Below are positions 23,272 through 33,987 of a stretch of 64,000 nucleotides of DNA, in pieces. This DNA is from Cryptomeria japonica (Eukaryota > Streptophyta > Pinopsida > Cupressales > Cupressaceae): assembly GCF_030272615.1 (NCBI RefSeq), contig NC_081414.1, forward strand, positions 658,950,292 through 659,014,291. Reading direction: 5' to 3'. A program made the translations under genes and the position numbers. The notes beneath the pieces are model-generated. The model did no database searches. It was given only the letters and a program-made list of their open reading frames with translations, and was not told the origin of the DNA. The stretch's first letter is position 1. Each line of letters opens with the position of its first letter.

Positions 23272-25134
23272 TGCAAATACTTGATAATGATATGTGACTT
23301 CGAAGGGGCTACTTCAAGGTGGGTACCTCCAATGTTCATCACCAAGAGCAACATACACAACATGACAATAATAACTAACATATACCTCCTATATATACCG
23401 TAGTTATGCTAAAGATATCACCTAGGTCAACTTAGATAACAACATATATACCCTAGGCTGACCTAAATAACTAAATAACAATTCAAAACTGATAACATAA
23501 CTTAATTAAGAGTTAAGATAACCAACTATCCATAACCTAATACAAACTATAAGATTAAAGACATAACATAGAGTCATCTCAACACTTCATCTTACTCCCA
23601 TTTTAAACAAATCATAAACTATTTTTTATTATATTGATAAATGATAATATACAATAAAATTTATACCCATCCACCAAAATCTTAAATTATAACACTATAT
23701 TCAACAAATTTAATACTATTTACCATACATATAATTTAATTTTCACATTTAATTATTATTGTTATTATTCAATTATGAATTACACCACATTTATTTTGGT
23801 TAATTGTTAGAGGTGATTTTTACTTAGATCATGGTGGGGTATCAATAATTTTTATAAATATCTTAAAAAAGAAAGAATATAGACAAATTTGTGGGGTATC
23901 AATAATTTTTATAAATATCTTAAAAAAGAAAGAATACAGACAGATTTGTAGGGTATCAATAATTTTTATAAATATCTTAAAAAAGAAAGAATAGACAATA
24001 CACATTTTCTTAAGTTGACTCCTCTTAGGGTTTTGCCTTAGGAATTTATCTCTGATAGTAATTAGAGTTTTTAGATCTCTATTTTTTATAGATAAAACTT
24101 ATTTTTGGATCTTATCAACATTATATTTTCCTTTGTTGGTGTTTCATAGCCATATCTTTACATTAGTTTTAATCTTTATTATATAGTCATGGATTTTCCC
24201 ATCCTACCCATTCTTGGATTGACCTTTAGCATTTTAGAAATGTAATCTTCTCATTTTTTCAATCTAAGAGTAGTCTATGTTGCCATATAGTTTTATGTCT
24301 TATTGCCATATTGCTTTACTTATATCATGATCTATTTGGGATTCTAATCTTCCTTTGGGAAGGAGTTCTCTTATTAATCATACTATCATTGTACCCAATC
24401 AAACATGAAAATGAAGTATATTTCAATGCTTACATTGAAGACAATGTTGATGATAATGCAAATACTTGATAATGATATGTAACTTCGAAGGGGCTACTTC
24501 AAGGTGGGTACCTCCAATGTTCATCACCAAGAGCAACATACACAACATGACAATAATAACTAACATATACCTCCTATATATACCGTAGTTATGCCAAATA
24601 TATCACCTAGGTCAACTTAGATAACAACATATATACCCTAGGCTGACCTAAATAACTAAATAACAATTCAAAACTCATAACATAACTTAATTAAGAGTTA
24701 AGATAACCAACTATCCATAACCTAATACAAACTATAAGATTAAAGACATAGCATAGAGTCATCTCAACACTTCATCTTACTCCCATTTTAAACAAATCAT
24801 AAACTATTTTTTATTATATTGATAAATGATAATATACAATAAAATTTATACCCATCCACCAAAATCTTAAATTATAACACTATATTCAACAAATTTAATA
24901 CTATTTACCATACATATAATTTAATTTTCACATTTAATTATTATTGTTATTATTCAATTATGAATTGCACCACATTTATTTTGGTTAATTGTTAGAGGTG
25001 ATTTTTACTTAGATCATGGTGGGGTATCAATAATTTTTATAAATATCTTAAAAAAGAAAGAATATAGACAGATTTGTGGGCTATCAATAATTTTTATAAA
25101 TATCTTAAAAAAGAAAGAATATAGACAGATTTGT
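23272..25134. repeat. Tandem duplication with 1185-bp period (A-B-A')
   Basis: Segment A (23272-23949, 678 bp) is repeated almost exactly as A' (24457-25134, also 678 bp), with only a handful of substitutions seen. Between them lies segment B (about 23998-24457). A tandem duplication of a 1185-bp A+B unit followed by truncation explains the layout. B also exists alone at 28295-28754. Confidence 0.75.
23836..24000. repeat. 57-bp tandem repeat, three copies (two in the duplicate)
   Basis: Units starting GGGGTATCAATAATTTTTAT at 23836, 23893 and 23950 are 57 bp long; the duplicate at 25021-25134 has two. The copy-number difference arose after the larger duplication or through unequal exchange. 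Confidence 0.75.
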
Positions 25135-25990
25135 GATGAAAAGTAATGCACTTATTTTATTTTGGAATGAGACGTGGCCCCTTCAAATCTTCTCATTTTT
25201 TATTTGATTTTTGAATGAGACGTGGCAGTTGCAAATCTTTTTATTTTGTCTTGTGAGTGAGATGGGCCACGTGTTGATGAAATCCCTATGATTATGGTAC
25301 ATCTTTAAACAATATTTATATAGACATTCAATCTTATCTATTTAATAAATTGAATTATATTATATTAATTCTTCGTAGACAGCTTATTTAAGTGTTTAAT
25401 AAAGTCTAATAAACCCGATTTTTTAAAATTAAAAAATATTTTTGTATGTTTTATTTATATGAATAATAAATTTATAGGCTTTCATGATGTTCTTGACTTC
25501 AAAGGTTACACACTCTTTGATCAAGTATTTAAATTGAGAAAAAATCTATTCAATAAATTTGTGGCCGATTAAAATTCTATAAGTAATTCTTGAACACCGA
25601 TGTGTCTTTGGGAAAGTTTCAATTATAATTTAAAAAATGTTGTAAAACCTAATGAATTTATATTCAATTCACCTTACCCATGCAAAAAATAGAACAACAA
25701 AATTAATTTGAGCCTAAAAATGGTTAAAGCATTTGCCAACTTAAATTCATGCAAGGACTTATTTATGTGAACCAATTTTTATATTAGCTTAGATTGTATT
25801 ATGTAGGTGAAAAATAAAGGCGAAAAAATTAGTATGAATTGGAAGATATAGGAAGATATATGGTGAAAAAAATAGTATGCTTAGGAAGAATAATGCGTTT
25901 GAGTTAACATGATAATATAGATTTACTTTTTGCAATCAACAAGCTCTTTCACAAATTAAAGGATAAATAATATTAAAGAAATTATAACCC
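25135..25990. other. AT-rich spacer, nothing recognised
   Basis: Contains a short repeated GAGACGTGGC motif (about 25170 and 25220) and long A/T runs. No ORF, repeat boundary or regulatory signal is convincing. Confidence 0.4.
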
Positions 25991-26700
25991 CTTTTTGAAT
26001 TTAATAGGTAACAACTACACCCTCTTTTTGACATTTATATTTTTGAAAGTTAGTCAAGTGGATAGATTCAACAAACCCTCATCTAGGCCATCAACCCACT
26101 CCAATTTGAACTTCGACTTTTCCTTTTCTCTCCAAGATATTTGCACGTCCAATGAATCAACTCTATGTTTATATTTCAAGAATAAGTCATGGTTTAGCAT
26201 CTTCATGACAAAATTCTCAAAGATGGTGTATTTGACATGCAATTATTTATACTCTTTCAAAAGAAACACTATGTGCTCAACTATTAGACCCTTCTTGAAG
26301 GGTAAAATATTCATACTCTTGTCAACAAATAAATATTTTATCACCTAAAACGTCAACATTTTTTTTTCTCTTTGTGGTCCATCTTTTGTACTTTTGAAAT
26401 GAGATTTAGTTGTTTAGTATATATTTTATCTTCTTCTTTGAGGTTATCTATGCAAGCCATCAAACAAGTCTCTAATCTATTAGCCTTCCCATATCTGTTA
26501 TATCATTATATCAAAATTTCGCCCCTCTGCTTGAGACATGTAATTATCCAACTATCCATGAAATCTACCTTTTCTTTTATGGAATACAAAGAATCTATCT
26601 CTTTCTTGAGGATCAACCTTGGCATATTTGGAGTAGTCATCTGCTTAGCTGTGCGAGTCATTAATCCTTTGATAAATTGCTTCATTTGAACTAAAAGAAT
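25990..26700 (-). pseudogene. Decayed coding-like remnant, unrecognised
   Basis: The minus strand from about 26690 reads MKQFIKGLMTRTAKQMTTP, RLILKKEIDSLYSIKEKVDF, and after a stop RLETCLMACIDNLKEEDKIY. Further on, a different frame gives FENFVMKMLNHDLFLKYKHR and ISWREKEKSKFKLEWVDGLD. The composition is protein-like but is interrupted by several stops. I recognise no family. It may be a fragment of the kind of TE-linked ORF seen elsewhere in the window. Confidence 0.3.
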
Positions 26701-27044
26701 TTTAGTTTAAAAGGCATCCAACGTAATCAAATATAAACATAATTAACTAAAATATTTTTATTGACAATTGGAATAGTGCCCATTACTTAAATTTTTCTTT
26801 TTCTTTTTCTTTTATATAATAATTTTTCTTTTATTTAATAATTTATTTTTTAGTTTGTGAAAACTCTAAACCAAAGGAAATGTCAAGCTATCTAAACATA
26901 CCATCATGATCAATCAACTTGCATCCGATAAGGATCCACATTAATGATATATCAAAAGAAATCATGAAATGCTCAATTTTACTTGTGAACAATTATAATA
27001 TTAATAAACATACTATGAAAAACAGACAAATTTTTGCAGATTTG

Positions 27045-27625
27045 TCAGCTAAGGAACAGCAATTAATTAGGTGTGTGAATGGGTCCCTCCTTACCTTTTT
27101 CTGGTTTATTTTGAGGTGGATGTTTGGTAGGTACTTTCTAGAGCTATATTCTTGTGAAACGTTGAATGGATAGTTTGGAATCGTTCTTAGACACATTAAA
27201 TTACTGCCACGTGTCCTACGTTTCAAACAAAGGGAAGGGTACGCATATTGGATTTTGTTGTTTTTGTTTCATTCTTATGTTAAGTTTGGTTCGTTTCTTA
27301 ATTTTTATTTTTTTTAATTTCTTTTTATTTATGTGTTTATGTATTTATTATTTTTGTTCAATTATTGTACTTTTATTTATGCTTAAATTTATACATTTGT
27401 TTGATATGATAATACGATGGTCTCCCTCACACAATTTACTTATTCGACTCTTACGGTTGAACAGAGTTCAGTATTGAGGCACACAAGATTGAACATGAAA
27501 TTCACATCTTCAAATTCAAACTTCAACTTTCTTGCTGCTTTTTATTGGACATTGTAAGTCGATTTTAAGGGTCAGTGTCCTTGTTCTCACTGCTTTTTTA
27601 ATCAAAAACATATGTTTTTGTAAAT
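27045..27625 (+). repeat. Dispersed repeat, copy 2 (uninterrupted)
   Basis: The uninterrupted counterpart of 7985-8258 plus 9835-10160. Comparing the two shows the LINE tail as an insertion in copy 1. Its nature (decayed LTR or other repeat) is not clear. Confidence 0.55.
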
Positions 27626-28294
27626 TGTTGTTATATATTGGTAGTTAAAAAACATCAATCTGCAATTAATTCATATCAATTATCTAGGATAAATGTGTAG
27701 AGCATACTTGGATTTTCTAAAGGACAAAAGAATCAAAATTGCATAATTATACAGTGGATCTACACATTTGTGAATATTTTCTTCAATCATTCGTTCGAAG
27801 TAGTAAAGTTAATTTGACTGGGGGATTTCCTAGCAAAACTTGATCCTTGTAATTTGGCAATCTCCCTGAAGGTATTAGTAAAGAACACCTTAACAGGTTT
27901 AGACCCAAGGAAGACAAAGGTGAATGAACATTTATACACATTCAATGAATTATCTCTCGCAACCAAGATCACTCACACACAGAAAAGAAAGGCCACAATA
28001 CTTGGAATTGAACTTGAGGGAGTTAGATCTAAACAATAAAAAATTCTAAGCTTGTACAAAAGATGAGACATCTTCTAGACTAAGAGCATTGATTTTTGTA
28101 CTTATGAAAAATGATTCTAACTTGATATCAGTAATGGTTCTCCATCTTGTTCCTAAAGATAAATACATCTATTTGTCTACTTAATTTTTGAATATTTTTT
28201 TGTTGTATTATCACCTTGGTACTAATTAATTTAGGTTAAATGTGAGATTTTTATCTTTGACTTAGCTAAATTTTTGTAACATGATTTTATTCCT
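27626..28294. other. Intergenic spacer
   Basis: About 670 bp, AT-rich. A short plus-strand open stretch at 27854-28039 is the only reading frame of note and has no recognisable domain. I see nothing else. Confidence 0.35.
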
Positions 28295-28754
28295 ATACGC
28301 ATTTTCTTAAGTTGACTCCTCTTAGGGTTTTGCCTTAGGAATTTATCTCTGATAGTAATTAGAGTTTTTACATCTCTATTTTTTATAGATAAAACTTATT
28401 TTTGGAGCTTATCAACATTATATTTTCCTTTATTGGTGTTTCATAGTCATATCTTTACATTAGTTTTAATCTTTATTATATAGTCATGAATTTTCCCATC
28501 CTACCCATTCTTGGATTAACCTTTAGCATTTTAGAAAAGTCATTTTCTCATTTTTTCAATCTAAGAGTAGTCTATGTTGCCATATAGTTTTATGTCTTAT
28601 AGCCATATTGCTTTACTTATATCATGATCTATTTGGGATTCTAATCTTCCTTTGGGAAGAAGTTATTTTATTAATCATACTATCATTGTACCTAATCAAA
28701 CATGAAAATGAAGTATATTTCAATGCTTACATTGAGGACAATGTTGATGATCAT
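28295..28754. repeat. Second copy of segment B
   Basis: Near-identical by eye to 23998-24457 (shared AAGTTGACTCCTCTTAGGG, GATAAAACTTATTTTTGGA and CAAACATGAAAATGAAGT), and continues past the point where B is cut at 24457. It therefore shows the unrearranged sequence on that side. Confidence 0.7.
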
Positions 28755-29229
28755 GCTAATGAAGAAGGTCATGATCATGATGCTCAAATAACTAAGAAAT
28801 TTATTAAACTTATTGGATAATTTATTTTCGATGATCATGGACACACTTTCTCATCAACAATTAGTTGCATTTCATCATTGAAAAAAATAGTGAAGATCCA
28901 TTTAGCATAAATAGTCTGCATGGCATTAGATCTTTCATGACCTCATCTAATGACATATCCTTCCATCCTCCTTCTCCCATACCTCCTCTTACGACTACTA
29001 CTTCATAGATGCTAATCTTCCCATCGATAGTCCTAGCCTTACTCCTTCCTTACCATATCAACATCTAGTATTCCACCTATATTTCATCCTTCCATTCATA
29101 TACCTATCAATGTTATACCTTCCACTCTTGTGTCTCACACCGTACCACCTTACCCTATGCCAGATAAATTTTTGAGATTTCATGTTAGATGTTGCTATAA
29201 AATGTTAATTTAAGTGATCAATTATGATT
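28755..29229. other. Intergenic DNA, left flank of the solo LTR
   Basis: Low-complexity pyrimidine-rich DNA without a recognisable gene. Joined to 51650 onward it would restore the locus before the solo-LTR insertion. Confidence 0.4.
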
Positions 29230-30813
29230 CAATATGTAATGCCCCACCAAGAAACCCTAAAGGATTAAACGAAAACACTTGAAAAAGAGTGGAAATATTA
29301 TTTTTTAAAAAACATAAAGACATACCATAGCATTAAGATGAAATATTGCATTTAATTGCACAAACATAAGACTTAAACTACAACTCCTAAAGGGTTTCCC
29401 AATGCGGATTACTTAATTAAACTAATCATTACTTAAGGTCAACAATGCACTCAAGATATATTTAACAATTAGGAACTTAATTAAAGTAAACAATGATTGA
29501 TTCATACTTTTGCACTTGATAACATAAACATTTCTATGCTACATTCATAATAATACATTCATTTACATTACATCAATGTTTCTAATTAAAGATATAAATC
29601 CTACCATCTAATTCTCATCATAATACATTGTATTTAGATTACGAGGTCTTCATAATATTACATTGCACTTAAAACACCAAGTCTCATAAGAGTACAATTG
29701 ATTACATCAAAATTAAATATTGCCATGAAGGCATACATGAACAAATGATACATCCAACCACATAAGGTCCAAGAACTACAAGAATGATCCAAGAAGATCA
29801 AAGAGGATCCAATTGGTACAAGAGATGATCAAACCCGTGAGAACAATTGGAACATCTGCGAAGCCAACCCTCGCAAGAAAGGAACAAACACCCAATGGAA
29901 GATGGCACTACCACCTGACCATATGGCCCATAAAGGAACCACCCCACCGTGCTAGGATATAGTGATAAGACCCTCTAGAAAACCACAAAGAATGCACACA
30001 TGGTCTAAACATTACATCGGGTTACAACTTCATAAATATAAACACACAAACACGACTCCACAATAATACTCAAGGTGACATCAACAAGACTACACATCAG
30101 TGAACATAAGGGAAGAGTGTAATCACATAGCTTGGAATGGTTGTCCTGGCAGGCCTCCATAGGCCCTGACCCCCATACTGGGTCATCCTGGCAGCCTCTC
30201 CTGAACCCCCAGCCCCATCCAAGTCTCATGCAGACCCAACAAACCTTTCGTGAGGACAAGGTTGTTGGTTTTGCCATTCCAGGCCTTCCCACTTCATCCA
30301 GAGTCTGTACGAGCACTCAACCATATATTATTAGGTTATCACTTGATTATCCAACTTCAGAGGGGATTATCCTGTTAGCCACTTTGGGCTCGACCCCCAC
30401 TCGGAAGCCACTCTTCCTTATGACACTACTCAATCCCAAAAGAACTCCAAGGCAAACGCATAAAAGCCAACCATAGATAGGGAGTTCAAACACAATTGAA
30501 GAAATACACTTGGTCATACAATTTCCTACCATCTAGATTTAACGAACTGGACAATTCGGTCTACTCACAAGACATGACCACAAAAGGGAAAGAAACATGA
30601 AAAGGACAAGATCAACATATAGCCAATTAACTTGCATGATGACTTGATTAAGAAAACCAAAACATATATGAAACCCAAACCATTATTTACATTCAAATAT
30701 GGGTTTTGTTTTTCCATCAAGTTCATATTTGACCAAGTTTCACTATAATTTTTAAATTTCGATCTAAATCAATTTCTTCAATAGATAAATTTAGTCATAT
30801 ATATGTATATATA

Positions 30814-30816
<3 letters not shown>

Positions 30817-30872
<56 letters not shown>
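30817..30872. repeat. (AC)28 microsatellite
   Basis: Uninterrupted dinucleotide run of 56 bp inside the solo LTR, flanked by AT-rich dinucleotide tracts. Confidence 0.95.
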
Positions 30873-30875
<3 letters not shown>

Positions 30876-31074
30876 TATGATAATTTAAAAAGCAGAATTA
30901 ACTGATATTCATAAAACAAAATTAACTATTTTTATATTTCCAAACATATATACATACATACATACATATATTAATATTTATAAAAAAAACTTAAATTAAT
31001 TATTATATTTGTTGGGCCCACTAAAGGGCAAGGGAGGGCATGGTTTGTGGGGCCCACGCTGTGGGTTCCACCCC

Positions 31075-31230
31075 CACAGTTGTGGGATTACCCACGATAC
31101 TGTGGGAGGGGCCACGACAGTGGCTGCCCACAGTTGTGGGCTCCCACGACTAAGGGAAAAGCCATGGTAGTGGCTGCCCACAATTGTGGGTTCCCACGAC
31201 TGTGGGAGAAGCCACAATCGTGTCTTCCCA
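31075..31230. repeat. GC-rich palindromic tandem repeat
   Basis: Three units of about 50-54 bp, each opening with CCCACAGTTGTGGG or its variant CCCACAATTGTGGG, a perfect 14-bp palindrome, followed by CCCACGACT and a CCACGACAGTGGCTG-type half. The block stands out as strongly GC-rich in AT-rich surroundings and could fold into serial hairpins. Confidence 0.75.
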
Positions 31231-32180
31231 CTATGGGGTGCCCGCACGGCCAAATAAGATGCCCCCCAAAAAAATACAAAAAAATATAAAAAATCACAGC
31301 AAAATAAAAATGCCTTCCCCAAATTTACTAATAAATAGAAAAAAAAAATTTCTTTCTAAGCATTCTAAAATAATTTTTTAAAAATAAATTCAAACAAAAC
31401 ATAGCTGTATATAAACAACAAACAAACAATTTCTTCTGGTAAATTATATTTTATCTGCAACCATAGCAGATTCAAATTTCCCCATTTTTCCATTCATAGC
31501 ATACGCACTAATTTTTTTGAAATTTCAAATTCCCAACCCAGATTTTATTGCTCTACATTTCTGAGACTCTCATGGAGAAATTAAAACAAACTAAACCAAG
31601 AATTTACATTTCCACAATAAACTACAACCATTTTTTTTTTTCCTACAAGGTTCTTCAATAGATTTTCTCTACTAAACATAGCACACAAAAATCACAGAGA
31701 TTTCTTAAACAACACTAAAATTCAAAAACAGAGATTCAAAAACCAACCTTATATGCTTTCTTGAAAGAAAATTGAAGAGTCTTTCCAAGCTTTTCACCAA
31801 ACTAAAAACCCTTCAAAAATTTCTTCAACACCTCCAGCAAAATCCACATTCAACAACAAAGAGGAAATTTCCCAAAATGAAAGAACTCCCTATTTTTGGA
31901 AAAATCGCCAGATATAAATGATTTTTACCCAAAATATCTTTTTAGGGCAAATTTTTTACCTAGAATGAAAATTGAAATACTTTCCTCCAAATTCAATACA
32001 TTTAAATTTTAATTTCTTCACACACAAAAAGTCAACAAGATATTTTTATTTTTTTAAAAGTTGAAATAACTTTTATCAAATAAATAAGACACAATACGAA
32101 TCTACTATATGATATATACTAAAACAATTAATTTAAATAATCAACCTAGAATGCTTGATTTATTTACTTAACCATAAATA

Positions 32181-32185
32181 GTGCC
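32181..32185. repeat. Target-site duplication of E1, left copy
   Basis: GTGCC directly before the LTR start TGTAGTC; the same five bases follow the right LTR at 50943-50947. Confidence 0.95.
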
Positions 32186-33620
32186 TGTAGTCACATAAAT
32201 CTGTCCAGCTTAATTAAATGAATATTTCGTATTTATTTGATTAAAAATCCACTAGCCATCAATTAATTAAATTAATATTTAATTAATTTATCCCCAAACA
32301 TTCTTCTATTAATTAAATAAATTATTCAATTTATTTTAATTAATTCATTAAACCAAATACAAATCAATTAAATAAATAAAATCAATTTATTTAATTAAAT
32401 CCCCCTTTTCCTCTTTTAAATAAATTAAATAAAACATTTATTTAAATCATTATCCCCACCCCACTTGCATTTTCCTACAAATGCAACTTGCACACATTTT
32501 GAAATAAATGAATTTTTATTTTAAATAAAATCCTATTTTCCCTCACCCACCAAATCCACTTGCAAAATCTAATCCCCTTCTAGATTCTTCTAACCCCTTC
32601 CTAATTAGCCTAATCCATCCCCTAAATATTGTCACATTCCTAAGCAAAGGGAAGTCACTTCTCAAATGGCCCAAAGTCTTGGATAACCATTGAAGGTTTT
32701 CAACCTTCAACCACCAAAAACCCCAAAGTCTTTGAAAACCATTAAAGGCTTCCAACTTTCAACCACTTAATCCACAAAGTCTCCAATAACCATTAATGGT
32801 TAACTCAAACCCTCCCACATGGTTAAAACATTTGTTTTGACTCAACCTCTACCCAACCCAAGGGTCTCATCAGGTCATTAATGCTTTGACCATGATTATC
32901 TCTTAATCATTTGCACAAAGGTTTATCCTTGGATTAACTCCTAATCCAGTGGGTAATCCTAACTTAGACTTGACCCTTAGCCTTTAGATAACCATGAGGT
33001 CTTCTCAGGCCTTTAATGCCTCCAACCTCTTCTCTCAACCCAATCCTGTGTTGACACTTGTCACTATTTTATTGGTGCCAATTGTGCACATGGATCCCCA
33101 ACTTTCAAGCTTGACCTTTGATTAAACCTTTCAATCTTGGCCATCCATTGCTCCATTTTTCCTATAAATAGAGCCCATTCCTTCATAATCCAGATCCTGA
33201 AAACTTGTAAGCATTTAGACTATAGCCATTTTAGAGAGCATTTAGCATAGCATAACTAAATATTGTCTTTTTGGTAAAATCAATCATTTTAGCATTAAAA
33301 ATAGCTTTTCATTTCATGTTTGGAGCTATTCTACAAATCTCAATCCTCCATAAGCATCCATAGTGCAAAAAGCTGCTGAGAGCTACACTATTTTGGAACT
33401 TGGAGAGGAGAGGAACAAGGGAGAAGGAGCTAATATCATGCTATGAGATAGTTGGAGATATCTCATTGTCTTTACTTCTTTAGTTAGATTCATTTGCATG
33501 TTTTTAGTGTCTCCTTTGGAATGTCTTCATGTTTTAGTTTTTGATTGATTAACTCTAACATCTTGTGTGTTTTGTGTTGTTTGATCTTAAACTAACATTG
33601 TGCCATTTAGGAGGGCATCA
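32186..33620 (+). mobile_element. E1 5' LTR
   Basis: TGTAGTCACATAAATCTG to GAGGGCATCA, 1435 bp. The first third is AT-rich with AATTAATTAAAT strings; the middle has repeated CAAAGTCT/AACCATTAA modules. A TATA box lies at 33173-33180. The partial LTRs at 1-1254 and 63402-64000 share these modules. Confidence 0.95.
33173..33180 (+). promoter_or_regulatory. TATA box of the E1 LTR promoter
   Basis: CTATAAATAGAGCCC is a consensus plant TATA box; transcription of the genomic RNA would start about 30 bp on, leaving roughly 400 bp of R-U5. The identical box in the 3' LTR is at 50485-50492. Confidence 0.75.
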
Positions 33621-33622
33621 TT

Positions 33623-33662
33623 TGGTGAACCCGACGTGAATCGAACACGCAACCTTCTGATC
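33623..33662 (+). promoter_or_regulatory. E1 primer binding site, tRNA-Trp type, 40-nt complementarity
   Basis: Starts two bases after the LTR. The first 18 bases, TGGTGAACCCGACGTGAA, are complementary to a tRNA 3' end including CCA. The match to plant tRNA-Trp(CCA), as I recall that sequence, continues to 33662 (ending CTTCTGATC), through the T arm, variable loop and 3' side of the anticodon stem. An ordinary LTR-retrotransposon PBS covers about 12-18 nt. E2 has the same PBS core. Confidence 0.8.
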
Positions 33663-33717
33663 ATTTTTTTTGAAATTAACATTTTGCTTGTTGAAATTGC
33701 CACATAGGTCGCGCTTC

Positions 33718-33987
33718 GGCGCTATTGAACGCGTTTTAGCGCTATTGCAAAATTTCTTTTAGCGCTATTGACCCTAAAATAGGGCTATTGAAAATGTTTC
33801 AGCGCTATTGACAACATTTCAGCGCTATTGTCACAGTTTCAGCGCTATTGACACACTTCTAGCGCTTTTGTCTTCTCGGGATTTTCTTTTCTTTCAGCGC
33901 TACTGTTTAAATTAGCGCTTCTGCTCACGCAGACTAGCGCTATTGTATGAATCAGCGCTTCTGCAAAAACACAGAATAGCGCTGTTG
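33718..33987 (+). repeat. E1 5' decamer array (AGCGCTATTG, 20-bp period)
   Basis: Thirteen copies of AGCGCTATTG or close variants (AGCGCTTCTG, AGCGCTTTTG, AGCGCTGTTG) in about 270 bp. Six successive copies at 33761, 33781, 33801, 33821, 33841 and 33861 are spaced exactly 20 bp, with unrelated 10-bp spacers. The array begins 98 bp inside the LTR, in the transcribed leader. An inverted counterpart lies at 48634-48944. Confidence 0.9.

Larger units (their letters stand above)
29235..32185. mobile_element. Giant solo LTR, left segment
   Basis: Starts TGTAATGCCCC and is preceded by CAATA (29230-29234). The right segment (50948-51644) ends GGGGTACTACA followed by CAATA (51645-51649), so the ends are inverted (TGTA-N-TGCCCC against GGGGTA-N-TACA) with a perfect 5-bp target duplication. 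With E1 removed the LTR is about 3.65 kb, unusually long. There is no PBS, PPT or coding region, so it is a solo LTR left by recombination. It contains an (AC)28 microsatellite and a GC-rich palindromic repeat. Strand is not certain. Confidence 0.8.

Noticed and set aside
30005-30476. Opposed 103- and 114-codon frames in the solo LTR
   Set aside because: Both strands open over the same less AT-rich stretch, no domain, and located within an LTR.
33623-33662. tRNA gene fragment (complement of tRNA-Trp 3' half)
   Set aside because: It sits two bases after an LTR, as a PBS must, and the 5' half of a tRNA is absent. The E2 copy is likewise next to an LTR.
33718-33987. Regularly spaced short repeats resembling a CRISPR array
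   Set aside because: Repeat and spacer are only 10 bp each, the setting is a plant retrotransposon leader, and no cas-like gene exists nearby.
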